A DNA stretch of 64,000 nucleotides from Priestia megaterium NBRC 15308 = ATCC 14581 (GTDB lineage: Bacteria; Bacillota; Bacilli; Bacillales; Bacillaceae_H). Below are positions 16,292-26,321 of the stretch, in pieces. Positions within the stretch are counted from its first letter, which is position 1; each line of letters opens with the position of its first letter. Made by a program: the position numbers and the translations under genes. The notes below the pieces were generated by a model, which was not told where the DNA came from, did no database searches, and saw only the letters and a program-made list of their open reading frames with translations. The stretch spans positions 3,838,501 to 3,902,500 of the forward strand of contig NZ_CP009920.1 in the NCBI RefSeq assembly GCF_000832985.1, given 5' to 3'.

Positions 16292-16375
16292 ATAGCTAAA
16301 ACGACCGATTCAATCGATACATTAAGGCAAGATTGGTACCCAAAGCTCAAGATGGATGAATCATCATTTAGCTAA
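16292..16375 (+). other. 27-codon frame with ATA in the start position
   Basis: After AGGAGAGAGAG (a good binding site) the frame reads ATA GCT AAA ACG, then TTDSIDTLRQDWYPKLKM and a short end before TAA. If the ATA were ATG this would be a normal small gene start or the remaining 5' end of a second cistron. It may be a decayed gene behind dapA. Confidence 0.3.
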
Positions 16376-16386
16376 CTTCTAAAAAT

Positions 16387-16430
16387 AGAAAAACTCCCTT
16401 AACGCATTGGGGGAGTTTTTCTGTTTTTTT
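16387..16430. terminator. Terminator hairpin, copy 2 of a repeated element
   Basis: AGAAAAACTCCC / GGGGAGTTTTTCT with T runs. The core 16387-16422 differs from 12835-12870 at three loop positions only. It serves dapA and, in the other orientation, the DMT permease gene. Confidence 0.85.
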
Positions 16431-16522
16431 ATGTATGTATACTATATACATCTTCAGTTGCCATCCAGAGGGAGACCTATTTCACTATATGTTCATTCTT
16501 CTGTCGGTATTGGTGCAAGAAC

Positions 16523-17368
16523 TTATATCTTAGTCAACACGATTCCGCATAGAGTAAGAATAATTCCTATTAATTGATATTTTTTAAGTCTCTCTTTAAA
16601 GATAATTAAGCTCCCAATTAAAACAACAATACAATTTAAACTAATGATTGGATAAACCACACTGGATGGACCTTCCTTTAGGGCGAATAAATAACAGCTG
16701 TAACCAATCGTACTTAATATACCAACTAGTATACCTATCTTTATTTCAATTTTATGTGCAGTTAATTTTTTAAATTCTTTCCGAGCTAATAAACTTAAAT
16801 AGACAGCTCCTCCGCCATACATTGAAACAAGCATTTCACCCATACTAAAGTGCTGATACGTGCTGAATTTCATAATAACACCAACTGTGCCGATAGATAG
16901 AAGAGCTAAACAGCAGCTCAAAATCCATAATTTATACTCTATGTGTGCCGTTTTGTTTGGTTGATACTGAATAATACAAGCTGCCAATATAATAATGACG
17001 ATACCAATCCAATTTGTTAAAGGAATGGATTGAGGAAATAATAAGGATGTAGCTATAACAACAATGACTGTATTCATCGCAATAATGGTAGATGTAATAC
17101 TCGCAGGTCCTTTCTCAAAGGCTTTCGACATTTGGATATTGCCATTGGCATTTAAGATACCGATTAGTGCCCCCGTTAAAATAGGTAAAATGTGAAATTC
17201 AAAACTTCCTTTAATAATAGTAAATAATAAGAGGATAAAAAAAGAAATCCAATAAAAGAAAAGTTGAATACACACTTTAGATAAATGTTGAAGGGCACCC
17301 CATTTAAATAAAGTATTGTTTACTCCGAAGCATACAGCTGTCCCTAAAGCAGATATAAACCATAACAT
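16523..17368 (-). CDS. DMT (EamA) family permease
   Basis: 281 residues with about ten hydrophobic segments in two five-helix halves, the normal EamA layout. The repeat is visible in NGNIQMSKAFEKGPASITSTI in the first half and GYSCYLFALKEGPSSVVYP in the second, the conserved amphipathic turn at the end of each bundle. Family members export amino acids, sugars or other metabolites; the substrate cannot be read. Its 5' region contains a 7-bp perfect inverted repeat. The neighbour on the other side is the lysine-regulated dapA, but no functional link is shown. Confidence 0.85.
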   Translation of the reverse strand: MLWFISALGTAVCFGVNNTLFKWGALQHLSKVCIQLFFYWISFFILLLFTIIKGSFEFHILPILTGALIGILNANGNIQMSKAFEKGPASITSTIIAMNTVIVVIATSLLFPQSIPLTNWIGIVIIILAACIIQYQPNKTAHIEYKLWILSCCLALLSIGTVGVIMKFSTYQHFSMGEMLVSMYGGGAVYLSLLARKEFKKLTAHKIEIKIGILVGILSTIGYSCYLFALKEGPSSVVYPIISLNCIVVLIGSLIIFKERLKKYQLIGIILTLCGIVLTKI

Positions 17369-17385
17369 AGTGTGTAATTCCTTCC

Positions 17386-17405
17386 TAGTAGTTTTTATAC
17401 TACTA
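17386..17405. promoter_or_regulatory. Inverted repeat upstream of the DMT permease
   Basis: TAGTAGT / ACTACTA with six bases between, about 18 bases before the start codon. A possible operator or leader hairpin. Confidence 0.4.
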
Positions 17406-17728
17406 AATTATACAATTTATATAATAGTTTTAATATTTCAATTTAATGAAAAATAGCTTCGGATAACTCTTTTGTAAAAGTATAAAGATGAGAAGTATAA
17501 ATTTATTACGAACCTAAGGGCTGTGCTCTTTTATTAAAACCTCGTTCCCTATCATTCTTACACCTTTTTACTGTCCAATAAAATGCGATGAATTTTTCAA
17601 ATCCATTCACCATTTTCTTCTCATTAAAACCTAAAGCTTTGTATCCTAAAACTCAAATGGACGTTTTAGAAGATGAGGTGCGGGAATCAAGTGAAGTAAG
17701 ACAATGATTAAATAAAGGAGGAGTTGCT
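17406..17728. other. Intergenic region
   Basis: No coding frame. Divergent promoter region of the DMT permease and the CBS protein; the SigB-like motif at 17663-17687 is the only element recognised. Confidence 0.45.
17663..17687 (+). promoter_or_regulatory. SigB-like promoter for the CBS protein
   Basis: GTTTTA, 13 bases, GGGAAT, about 42 bases before the ATG. Confidence 0.5.
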
Positions 17729-18154
17729 ATGAATATAACAGAAGTGATGACTTCTAATATTGAGACAGGTAACCTTAAAAGTTCATGTGGTGAGATAGCT
17801 AATATGATGAAGAATGTAGATGTAGGAGTTATTCCAATTTGTGAAGATGATAAGCTAATAGGCCTAATAACGGATCGTGATTTAGTCGTCAAGGGATTAG
17901 CTAATAATTTTAATACGAATACACAAATATCTGAAATGATCAATACTGATGTCATTACCGGTACAAAATACATGTCTGTAGAGCAGGCTTCAGATCTCAT
18001 GTCTCAGCATCAAATACGCAGACTTCCTATTGTAGAAAACGGAAAACTCATTGGAATGCTTTCTTTGGGAGATTTAGCGGTAAGTAATACTTCAAATAAA
18101 GAAACAGGAAAAGTTCTTGAGAATATTTCAGCTCCTGCTGAATTTAATAAATAA
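17729..18154 (+). CDS. CBS-domain pair protein (YhcV-like)
   Basis: 141 residues made of two CBS motifs: residues about 7-60 (VMTSNIETG ... IPICEDDKLIGLITDRDLV) and about 72-125 (DVITGTKYMSVEQASDLM ... RRLPIVENGKLIGMLSLGDLA). Each ends with the G.(I/L)(T/S).(R/G)DL motif that usually binds adenosine nucleotides. Cytoplasmic, with no fused enzyme domain. AAAGGAGGAG before the ATG. The SigB-like promoter suggests general-stress expression. A terminator follows. Confidence 0.88.
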   Translation: MNITEVMTSNIETGNLKSSCGEIANMMKNVDVGVIPICEDDKLIGLITDRDLVVKGLANNFNTNTQISEMINTDVITGTKYMSVEQASDLMSQHQIRRLPIVENGKLIGMLSLGDLAVSNTSNKETGKVLENISAPAEFNK

Positions 18155-18454
18155 ACAAGCAACAGATTTTATTTATAAATAGTTTCTTTTTTAGTTTTTA
18201 AAATAAGTATGAAGAAGGAGTGGACATGACTCCTGTCAATAGAAAGTAATAAACGAGCCTTTTTTGTACTTCATGCTATAGGTAAGGGTAAGCCAATGAA
18301 AATTAGCTTGCCCTTAATTTATACATGACAAAGATTAATTGTAAATTTACCCCTTCTAGTCTCGTTGCTATGTTTGCAGTGAAAAAGCTATTTTAAATTG
18401 GAAATAATACTATTAAATTGCAATCGCTCTCAGCTTATTATAGATTAAAGATAT
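18155..18454. other. Intergenic region
   Basis: Contains a terminator hairpin at 18283-18316 and the promoter region of the LacI-type gene. No coding frame. Confidence 0.45.
18283..18320 (+). terminator. Terminator hairpin downstream of the CBS gene
   Basis: TAAGGGTAAGC / GCTTGCCCTTA with one mismatch and a T-rich tail. Confidence 0.65.
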
Positions 18455-18466
18455 CGAAACGTTTCG
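18455..18466. promoter_or_regulatory. LacI-type operator, site 1 (autoregulatory)
   Basis: Perfect palindrome CGAAACGTTTCG, with ATATC before and CCTGG after, 15 bases before the regulator's ATG. The same 12 bases recur at 20078-20089 and 20205-20216. Confidence 0.8.
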
Positions 18467-18481
18467 CCTGGAGGTTTTTAA

Positions 18482-19507
18482 ATGGCTACAATGAAGGATA
18501 TATCTAAAAAAGCTAATGTTTCCCTTTCTACCGTGTCAGCTGTAATTAATCAATCAGCATATGTCAGTCCGGCACTTACCAATAGAGTGATGCAGGCAAT
18601 TAAAGAATTAAATTATAAACCAAATGCAGTAGCACGAAGCTTGAAAAAAAAGAGAACTAACACGGTTGGTGTCATAGTTTCAAATCTTTCAAATCCCTTT
18701 TATCCCCCATTGATCGAAGGTATAGAAGATGTATCGTTTAATAATAATTTCAATGTAATCCTGTGTAATGTATCAAATGGACATAAAAAGATTTTGACTT
18801 ATTTAGAACTAATGCTGGAAAAGCAGGTTGACGGTCTCTTATTAGCTAATATTGCTAATTCGGAGGATCTAAATGAAGTTGAAAAATCAGGATTAAAATA
18901 TGTTTTAATCAATAGAAAACCCTCATTTTATGATAAAAATTTTGTCGGAGTTAATAATCCACTCTCTTCTGAGCTAGCAGTTAATCATTTAGTAAGACAA
19001 GGCTATAAAAGAATCGCTTTTTTGGGAGGTGATTTGGGAATCAATACTGCGAGAGAAAGAAAAGCAGGATTTATGAGTTGCATGACTCTAAATGGATTGG
19101 ATATTGATCCAATGCTTATCTTTGATGGAGAATATTCCTTAGAATCAGGATATACCAATGTAAAAAAGATGATTGAGCAAGTGGAAGTATTACCAGAGGC
19201 CATTTGTACTGCAAGTGACATAATAGCTTTCGGAGTGATAAAGGGACTAAGAGATTCTGGTATTCGTGTTCCAGAGGACATTTCAGTTATTGGAAATGAT
19301 AACAATTCCTTTTCTGAAAATTTCCTTGTTCCTTTGTCCAGTATTGACCATTCTACATATGATATGGGTAAAATATCCATGGAGTTTCTATTGGAAATGA
19401 TCAAAGAAAAAGATGAAACTCGGGCTAGACAAATCATACTTACCCCATCTTTAGTAGTACGCGAAAGCTGTGGATATAAAAAAAATAAGATTGATAAACT
19501 TTATTAA
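18482..19507 (+). CDS. LacI-family repressor of the BKACE module
   Basis: 341 residues. N-terminal LacI helix-turn-helix (TMKDISKKANVSLSTVSAVIN, about 3-23) with the hinge (NYKPNAVARSLK), then a periplasmic-binding-like core (about 62-330) for effector binding and dimerisation (VGVIVSNLSNPFYPPLIEGIE). GGAGG lies before the ATG. A LacI-type palindrome overlaps its own leader, and two more copies flank the promoter region of the BKACE operon 570-700 bases downstream, so it probably represses both. The effector is likely a keto or hydroxy acid catabolised by the operon; that is inference. Confidence 0.9.
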   Translation: MATMKDISKKANVSLSTVSAVINQSAYVSPALTNRVMQAIKELNYKPNAVARSLKKKRTNTVGVIVSNLSNPFYPPLIEGIEDVSFNNNFNVILCNVSNGHKKILTYLELMLEKQVDGLLLANIANSEDLNEVEKSGLKYVLINRKPSFYDKNFVGVNNPLSSELAVNHLVRQGYKRIAFLGGDLGINTARERKAGFMSCMTLNGLDIDPMLIFDGEYSLESGYTNVKKMIEQVEVLPEAICTASDIIAFGVIKGLRDSGIRVPEDISVIGNDNNSFSENFLVPLSSIDHSTYDMGKISMEFLLEMIKEKDETRARQIILTPSLVVRESCGYKKNKIDKLY

Positions 19508-19643
19508 ATCAACTTTAGGGTAACAATATAAGAAAGTTAAAGGGGTTAAATTAATTTAATGTCATTGATACTAAGAAGTAAAAACACAGGCATCATTGAA
19601 AAGCTAAAAATTGTTTTTCAAAAACGTATTCACATATTTGATG

Positions 19644-19683
19644 GACGCGTCTCTATAACAGCCGTTATAGAGACGCGTCTTTA
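19644..19683 (+). terminator. Intrinsic terminator of the LacI-family gene
   Basis: 16-bp perfect stem (GACGCGTCTCTATAAC and its complement) with a four-base loop and T's after it. Confidence 0.92.
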
Positions 19684-20038
19684 ATTTGTCTTAATATTTA
19701 ACAGCTTGCTTATTAATTTTTTCTTTGTAAAGGAGTATCGTAGAGTCAAACCACAGAATATCAATCAATACTAACGTATGCATTCATCTTTTTATGGTTA
19801 TTAAACCATTTAATAGTCCTGGTTCTTTTAATATTTTGTGGGTGTGATACCGAAGAATTTCATGCTAATTTTCTTGTTTTTATAGATTCTAAGACTCTGA
19901 ATGTTGTCTAAGTATTAGTATGTAATATAAGTAACTAAATTGTTAAACAAATATAGAGTATCATCGCACGTAACTGCTTATTATTTCGATAGTAGGGGGT
20001 AGATCACCAATAATATTCTGAATTTCTTTAGAAAGTTC

Positions 20039-20089
20039 TTGATTTTGCAAACGCTAACAAATTATAATAAGTATTGACGAAACGTTTCG
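20039..20089 (+). promoter_or_regulatory. Promoter with cre site and LacI-type operator (site 2)
   Basis: TTGATT (20039-20044), 18 bases, TATAAT (20063-20068). The spacer contains TGCAAACGCTAACA (20046-20059), one mismatch to the CcpA cre consensus. The palindrome CGAAACGTTTCG (20078-20089) covers the expected start of transcription. Confidence 0.7.
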
Positions 20090-20204
20090 CTAATATATTT
20101 ATCAAATTTAAATTAAAACTTTTTAAAAGCTTGTAAAATAGGAATTTAATAATAAAATTTGGTTATTTTTTATTATTTATGTGACTTTTATGTTGTGTTT
20201 TCAT

Positions 20205-20216
20205 CGAAACGTTTCG
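20205..20216. promoter_or_regulatory. LacI-type operator, site 3
   Basis: CGAAACGTTTCG again, 115 bases after site 2 and 40 bases before the TTG start of the BKACE gene. Two sites on one leader could allow looping. Confidence 0.75.
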
Positions 20217-20255
20217 CTAAAACACCAGTAATGTTAAACAAATGGAGGGGTTTTT

Positions 20256-21107
20256 TTGGAAAAATTAATTATTACTGTTGCTCCAACTGGAGCTCAGACA
20301 ACTCGCAAACATACTCCTTATGTACCTTTTACTCCAAAGGAAATTGCCGATTCTGTTTATGAAGCGTGGCAAGCAGGGGCGTCTATAGCCCATATTCACG
20401 TAAGAGATGAAGACGGAAATAATTCTCTTGATTTAGGTACCTATGTAGAAGTCGTTAATCGCATAAAGGATAAATGCGATATTATTATTAACTTAACGAC
20501 AGCTGGTGGAGTGGCCATGAACGATGAAGATCGTCTTCGAGTATGTGAATTAGGATCTGAGTTGGCAACTTTTGATGCTGGTTCAATGAATTTTGGTAGT
20601 GATGTATTTCTTAATTCACCTAATTTTCTGGAGCGCTTGGCAAAAAAAATGAAGGAGTATGAGATAAAGCCTGAGATTGAAATATTCGATGTCGGTATGA
20701 TTGATAATACCTTGCGAATTGCTAAAAAGGGCTTCATCGACTCCCCCTTTCATTTTCAGTTTGTTTTAGGTATAAGGGGAGGGATGGCAGCTACACCCAA
20801 GAATTTATTATTTTTAGCTGAAAGTATTCCTGCCGGTTCAACTTGGTCGGCAATTGGAGCAAGTAAAGATCAATTAGCTATCAACACAATGAGTATTATA
20901 ATGGGGGGACATGTTCGCGTAGGAATGGAGGACAGTGTCTATTATCGACAGGGTGAATTGGCGAAAACCAACGCTCAATTTGTAGAAAGAATTGTAGGTT
21001 TATCTCAAACTTTAGGAAGAGATGTCGCTACTCCGAACCAAGCTAGAGAAATTTTAGGTTTGGATAATTCAAAGCGCTTGAAGGGATTAAGTAGCATTGG
21101 TAAATAA
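20256..21107 (+). CDS. Beta-keto acid cleavage enzyme (BKACE, DUF849)
   Basis: 283 residues, a (beta/alpha)8 barrel. These Zn enzymes cleave beta-keto acids with acetyl-CoA, giving acetoacetate plus a new CoA ester. Features: N-terminal ITVAPTGAQTTRKHTPYVPFTP, the metal-binding HIHVRDEDG (His-X-His, about 48-56), INLTTAGG, and the C-terminal HVRVGMEDS (about 222-230). Translation starts at TTG with AATGGAGGGG just before it. First gene of an operon with a dehydrogenase and a permease. The exact keto acid cannot be told from sequence; known family members handle 3-keto-5-aminohexanoate, dehydrocarnitine and others. Confidence 0.9.
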   Translation: MEKLIITVAPTGAQTTRKHTPYVPFTPKEIADSVYEAWQAGASIAHIHVRDEDGNNSLDLGTYVEVVNRIKDKCDIIINLTTAGGVAMNDEDRLRVCELGSELATFDAGSMNFGSDVFLNSPNFLERLAKKMKEYEIKPEIEIFDVGMIDNTLRIAKKGFIDSPFHFQFVLGIRGGMAATPKNLLFLAESIPAGSTWSAIGASKDQLAINTMSIIMGGHVRVGMEDSVYYRQGELAKTNAQFVERIVGLSQTLGRDVATPNQAREILGLDNSKRLKGLSSIGK

Positions 21108-21267
21108 TCTAGGAAATCTTGGCTGCTCTTTGCTTTTCCAAGCATCAATCCGGTCAGATTCTTTTAATTCTCCTTAAAATGAGTAAAAGGAGAGGATGAG
21201 CACCTCTGAATAAAGTAATATTGTAGATTGAATAATTTCGACCCATCGTGTGGGATCGAAGAAGACA

Positions 21268-21336
21268 CAAAAAAGGCATTAAAAGAGAGCATTATAATTA
21301 TTCTGAAACTTTAAATTTTAATAGCCTTTTTATTTA
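21268..21336 (+). terminator. Long terminator-like hairpin inside the BKACE operon
   Basis: Arms AAAAAGGC(A)TTAAAA and TTTTAA(T)AGCCTTTTT flank about 36 bases, followed by T-rich sequence. It may cause partial termination between the first and second genes. Confidence 0.55.
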
Positions 21337-21419
21337 TTTATCAATTTTAGTAGAAGAAAATGCACTTAATAAACTTGAGTTCATTCAATAAATTAATCAT
21401 TCTCCAGGGAGGAATACAT

Positions 21420-22472
21420 ATGAGAATTGCAATAATGGGTTCAGGTTCCTTAGGAACTATAATAGGAGCCTTAATTACTGCAGGAGGACAAAAAGTAGAT
21501 TTAATCGATATCAATAAGGAACATGTATCCGCGCTCAATCATTCCGGTGCAAAGATTACTGGCTTTATGGATCTTTGCGTTCCTGTAAAGGCCATGTTAC
21601 CCCATGAAATTACTGGTCAATATGATTTAGTTTTTTTATTAACTAAACAGGTTTACAATCAGGCTTCTTTAGAACAATTGCTTCCGCATCTTCACTCTAC
21701 TAGTATCGTCTGTACGTTGCAAAATGGTATACCTGAGGACTTCGTTGCTGCTTATATTGGACATGAAAGAACCATTGGTGGTGTTGTAGGATTTGGTGCT
21801 ACCTGGCTTGGTCCAGGTGTATCCGAACTTGCAACAGAAACTCGAATTTTAAAAAAATATGCGTTTGATATTGGTGAATTAGATGGATCAATAACTCCTC
21901 GACTCAAGGAAGTAAAAAGAATTTTAGATTTAGTTGGTCATTGTGATATCTCTTCTAACATCATGGGAATAAAATGGGCAAAATTATTAATGAATGCAAC
22001 ATTTAGTGGCATGTCAGCTGCATTAGGCTGTTGTTTTGGGAAGGTTTTAGCCAGTGATCCAGCAATGGTTAGCTTAGCCTACATTGCAGACGAAACTATA
22101 AAGGTTGCCCATGCTTATGGAATTAAATTAGAGAGGATTCAAGGAAAAGATATGAAGGTTCTTGAACTTCAAGATGAAAATGATATATCTAATAAAATGG
22201 ATTTTTATCAAGAGGTTTGGGGACCACATAGTAATACAAAAGCGAGCATGTTACAAGACTTGGAAAAGAAAAGAAAAACTGAAATTGACTTTATCAACGG
22301 TTTTATTTGTAGAAAGGGGAGGGAGGCAGGAATAAAAACTCCTTATAATGATTTAGTTGTCAAATTAGTGAAGGAAGCTGAAAAAAAAGGTAGTTCTCCA
22401 AGATTTACAGATAATATAAAGCACTTTAATCCCAATTTATTAAGTATGCGTAAAATGAGCTTCAAAGAATAG
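21420..22472 (+). CDS. Ketopantoate reductase (ApbA/PanE)-family dehydrogenase
   Basis: 350 residues from the ATG at 21420, which follows AGGGAGGA; the longer frame from 21360 lacks a binding site. N-terminal Rossmann fold MRIAIMGSGSLGTIIGALI (GxGxxG), then QNG in CTLQNGIPE, and the C-terminal helical domain with KWAKLLMNATFSG (conserved Lys and Asn of the family). Panto-type enzymes reduce ketopantoate with NADPH; here, beside a BKACE and a permease, a role in oxidising a 3-hydroxy acid to the BKACE substrate is more likely (inference). Longer than typical PanE (about 300). Confidence 0.85.
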   Translation: MRIAIMGSGSLGTIIGALITAGGQKVDLIDINKEHVSALNHSGAKITGFMDLCVPVKAMLPHEITGQYDLVFLLTKQVYNQASLEQLLPHLHSTSIVCTLQNGIPEDFVAAYIGHERTIGGVVGFGATWLGPGVSELATETRILKKYAFDIGELDGSITPRLKEVKRILDLVGHCDISSNIMGIKWAKLLMNATFSGMSAALGCCFGKVLASDPAMVSLAYIADETIKVAHAYGIKLERIQGKDMKVLELQDENDISNKMDFYQEVWGPHSNTKASMLQDLEKKRKTEIDFINGFICRKGREAGIKTPYNDLVVKLVKEAEKKGSSPRFTDNIKHFNPNLLSMRKMSFKE

Positions 22473-22676
22473 CGTGCTATATAGTCTGAAGTAAAGCCTC
22501 CACGGATTTACAGAATAGGGAAGAGGAGCAACCAATAAATAGATTGTGTATTCTATGGGACTTTAAATAATAGATGTTAGATCACTTATAGGCTTCTGAA
22601 AATTTCGTAAACGGTCCTTTTTTCATACGTTTTATATTGTAAAAACTAACTATTTATTAAAAATAAGGAGGATTGT

Positions 22677-24116
22677 ATGGATCTTATTGTTATTCTTTTA
22701 TCTTTAGGACTGCTTATGTTTATTGCTTATCGAGGGTTTTCAGTAATTCTTTTTGCGCCGCTTTGTGCGTTGTTTGCAGTCTTGTTGACTGAGCCATCAT
22801 ACGTACTCCCTTTCTTTTCTAATATTTTCATGGAAAAGATGGTTGGTTTTGTTAAGTTATATTTTCCGGTGTTCCTTTTAGGAGCTATATTTGGAAAAAT
22901 AGTTGAAATGTCTGGAGTGGCAAAATCTATTGCTCAAACTATAATCAGTTGGGTGGGACCTAAACGAGCAATTTTAGCTACTGTACTACTAAGTGCAATA
23001 CTGACTTATAGTGGTGTAAGTTTGTTTGTTGTTGCCTTTGCTGTTTACCCGTTTGCTTCCAACATATTTCGTGAATCAAATATTCCCAAACGCCTGCTCC
23101 CCGCAACTATTATTTTAGGGGGCGCAACATTTACGATGGATGCCTTACCTGGAACGCCACAAATACAAAATGTAATTCCTACTACCTTTTTTAAGACAGA
23201 TATTTACGCTGCTCCAATGCTAGGGATAATTGGTGGGGTTATTGTTTTTTCTGTTGGAATGATTTATTTAGAATCACGTTCTCGAAAGGCTCGCAAAGCT
23301 GGAGAAGGATATTCAGGTTTTGAAGGTAATGAAGTAGAAATGGCAGCCACTATCCAGGCTGAAGAGGAGAATTATTCAATAAACCTCAAGACTTCAAACA
23401 GCCGTTCTCGTGAACTTCTTGCATTTGTCCCACTAATTCTTGTTGGGGTCACTAATAAATTTTTCACTACGATTATTCCTAAGTGGTATCCAAACGGATT
23501 TGATTTCTCTTCCATCGGCCTAGATTCTTTTGGGAAGGTCGAACTTTCCCAGGTTACTGGAATTTGGTCAGTAGAACTTGCCTTATTATTTGGAATAATT
23601 TCTACGATATTATATAACTGGAGAGAAGTACAATCCAAATTTAAAGAAGGGATAAATATTAGCATTGGTGGAGCTTTACTAGCAACCATGAATACAGCCT
23701 CCGAATATGGATTTGGCGGTATTATTGCTGCACTTCCTGGCTTTAGCGTTGTTCGAGATGGTGTTTCGCATATATTTACGAATCCACTTGTCAACGGAGC
23801 CGTAACAACTAATGTTTTGGCGGGAATTACCGGATCAGCTTCCGGAGGAATGGGGATTGCACTAAGCGTGATGGGTGAAAAGTATATGGAGGCGGCAGCC
23901 CAATATAACATTCCTCCAGAAGTCATGCACCGGGTAATTGCAATGGCTTCCGGAGGGATGGATTCACTACCCCATAATGGAGCAGTCATTACGATCCTTA
24001 CCGTTTGTGGTTTGACACATGTTCAATCGTATCGTGATATTTTTGCTATCACTATTTTGAAAACGTTAACTGTCCTTATAATCATTGGAATCTATAGTTT
24101 AACTGGCATCGTTTAA
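22677..24116 (+). CDS. GntP-like proton-coupled carboxylate permease
   Basis: 479 residues, about 12 membrane segments. It carries the GntP/ion-transporter pattern KLYFPVFLLGAIFGKIVEMSGVAKSI in the first half and GFGGIIAALPGFSVVRDG plus MASGGMDSLPHNGAVITIL near the end. A soluble loop (about 195-235) splits the halves. GntP-type carriers import gluconate or other hydroxy acids. As the third gene of the LacI/BKACE module it most likely imports the substrate. AAGGAGG lies before the ATG. It ends at a strong terminator. Confidence 0.83.
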   Translation: MDLIVILLSLGLLMFIAYRGFSVILFAPLCALFAVLLTEPSYVLPFFSNIFMEKMVGFVKLYFPVFLLGAIFGKIVEMSGVAKSIAQTIISWVGPKRAILATVLLSAILTYSGVSLFVVAFAVYPFASNIFRESNIPKRLLPATIILGGATFTMDALPGTPQIQNVIPTTFFKTDIYAAPMLGIIGGVIVFSVGMIYLESRSRKARKAGEGYSGFEGNEVEMAATIQAEEENYSINLKTSNSRSRELLAFVPLILVGVTNKFFTTIIPKWYPNGFDFSSIGLDSFGKVELSQVTGIWSVELALLFGIISTILYNWREVQSKFKEGINISIGGALLATMNTASEYGFGGIIAALPGFSVVRDGVSHIFTNPLVNGAVTTNVLAGITGSASGGMGIALSVMGEKYMEAAAQYNIPPEVMHRVIAMASGGMDSLPHNGAVITILTVCGLTHVQSYRDIFAITILKTLTVLIIIGIYSLTGIV

Positions 24117-24211
24117 TATTTTATTTATTAGTACGTTTAAGATAGTATAAATAGGAATGTTATTTTGTATTAAGAGGCTCATTAGCTTTCTGTCCAAAAG
24201 TTTCATGAACA

Positions 24212-24265
24212 AAAAAACTACTGATACCTTGGGGTCACTCCCCTGGTGAGTCAGTAGTCTTTTCT
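24212..24265 (+). terminator. Intrinsic terminator of the BKACE operon
   Basis: ACTACTGA / TCAGTAGT with an inner hairpin (GGGG / CCCC region) and TTTT after it. Confidence 0.8.
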
Positions 24266-24432
24266 GTTTTAGATTGTATGTAGTACTATTCTTAGTCACC
24301 AGAATTATGATTAGAATAAGTAAAAAGCCCCTAAAACTAATAAGGACTTTTATATTTCGTATTATTTGACGGCTTCTTTTTCTACCAATCATCCGCATTA
24401 TATAAACTGACTTTGTATGTGCTATACATACT

Positions 24433-24714
24433 TTAGTGGTGAATGTTTTTACTGAATTTTCTTTTTACAGACTCAGCTATAGATATAATTAGTAGGGAGA
24501 TAAGTGATGAGATAAAAGCAGTAAAGCTAATTGTTCCTACTCTCATACCAATCCATCCTCCGATAAGGAAACTTAAGATAACAATGCCAACACTAACCAC
24601 TCCTACAACTAGAGGTGCTATATATTTAATAGTAGGTTTTTTTCTGCTGAGTGCATATGAAAGTACAATTAAACCAGCAATTATAATTGTAGAAACTATC
24701 TGTAAGTCACCCAT
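24433..24714 (-). CDS. Small membrane protein, YesK-like
   Basis: 93 residues, three hydrophobic segments (about 7-23, 32-51, 58-80), ending in a basic tail KRKFSKNIHH. The middle IAPLVVGVVSVGIVILSFLIGGW-type segment resembles the YesK family of small Bacillus membrane proteins. Function unknown. The antisense frame 24443-24730 mirrors it and is considered a shadow. Confidence 0.6.
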   Translation of the reverse strand: MGDLQIVSTIIIAGLIVLSYALSRKKPTIKYIAPLVVGVVSVGIVILSFLIGGWIGMRVGTISFTAFISSLISLLIISIAESVKRKFSKNIHH

Positions 24715-24770
24715 TATTAACAGCCTTTAAATTCAAGATATCCATACTAGTATATTCTCCTAATGAAGTA

Positions 24771-26321
<1,551 letters not shown>

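Larger units (their letters stand above)
19508..20255. other. Intergenic region with terminator and catabolic promoter
   Basis: Holds the LacI gene's terminator (19644-19683), about 350 bases without recognised content, then promoter, cre site and two operators before the BKACE gene. The frame at 20159-20362 is Cys-rich, without binding site, and overlaps the operator, so it is not called. Confidence 0.5.

Noticed and set aside
15772-16350. 192-codon minus-strand frame inside dapA
   Set aside because: Antisense to an unmistakable dapA; no family resemblance.
20159-20362. 67-codon frame before BKACE
   Set aside because: Covers the third operator and overlaps the BKACE start in another frame; no binding site.
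23372-23989. 205-codon minus-strand frame inside the GntP-like permease gene
   Set aside because: Antisense shadow; Pro/Ser/Thr-rich composition typical of such frames.
24099-24398. 99-codon minus-strand frame
   Set aside because: Runs antisense through the end of the permease gene and its terminator; low-complexity, no binding site.
24443-24730. 95-codon plus-strand frame
   Set aside because: Exact antisense shadow of the YesK-like membrane protein; hydrophobic pattern is inherited from the opposite strand.
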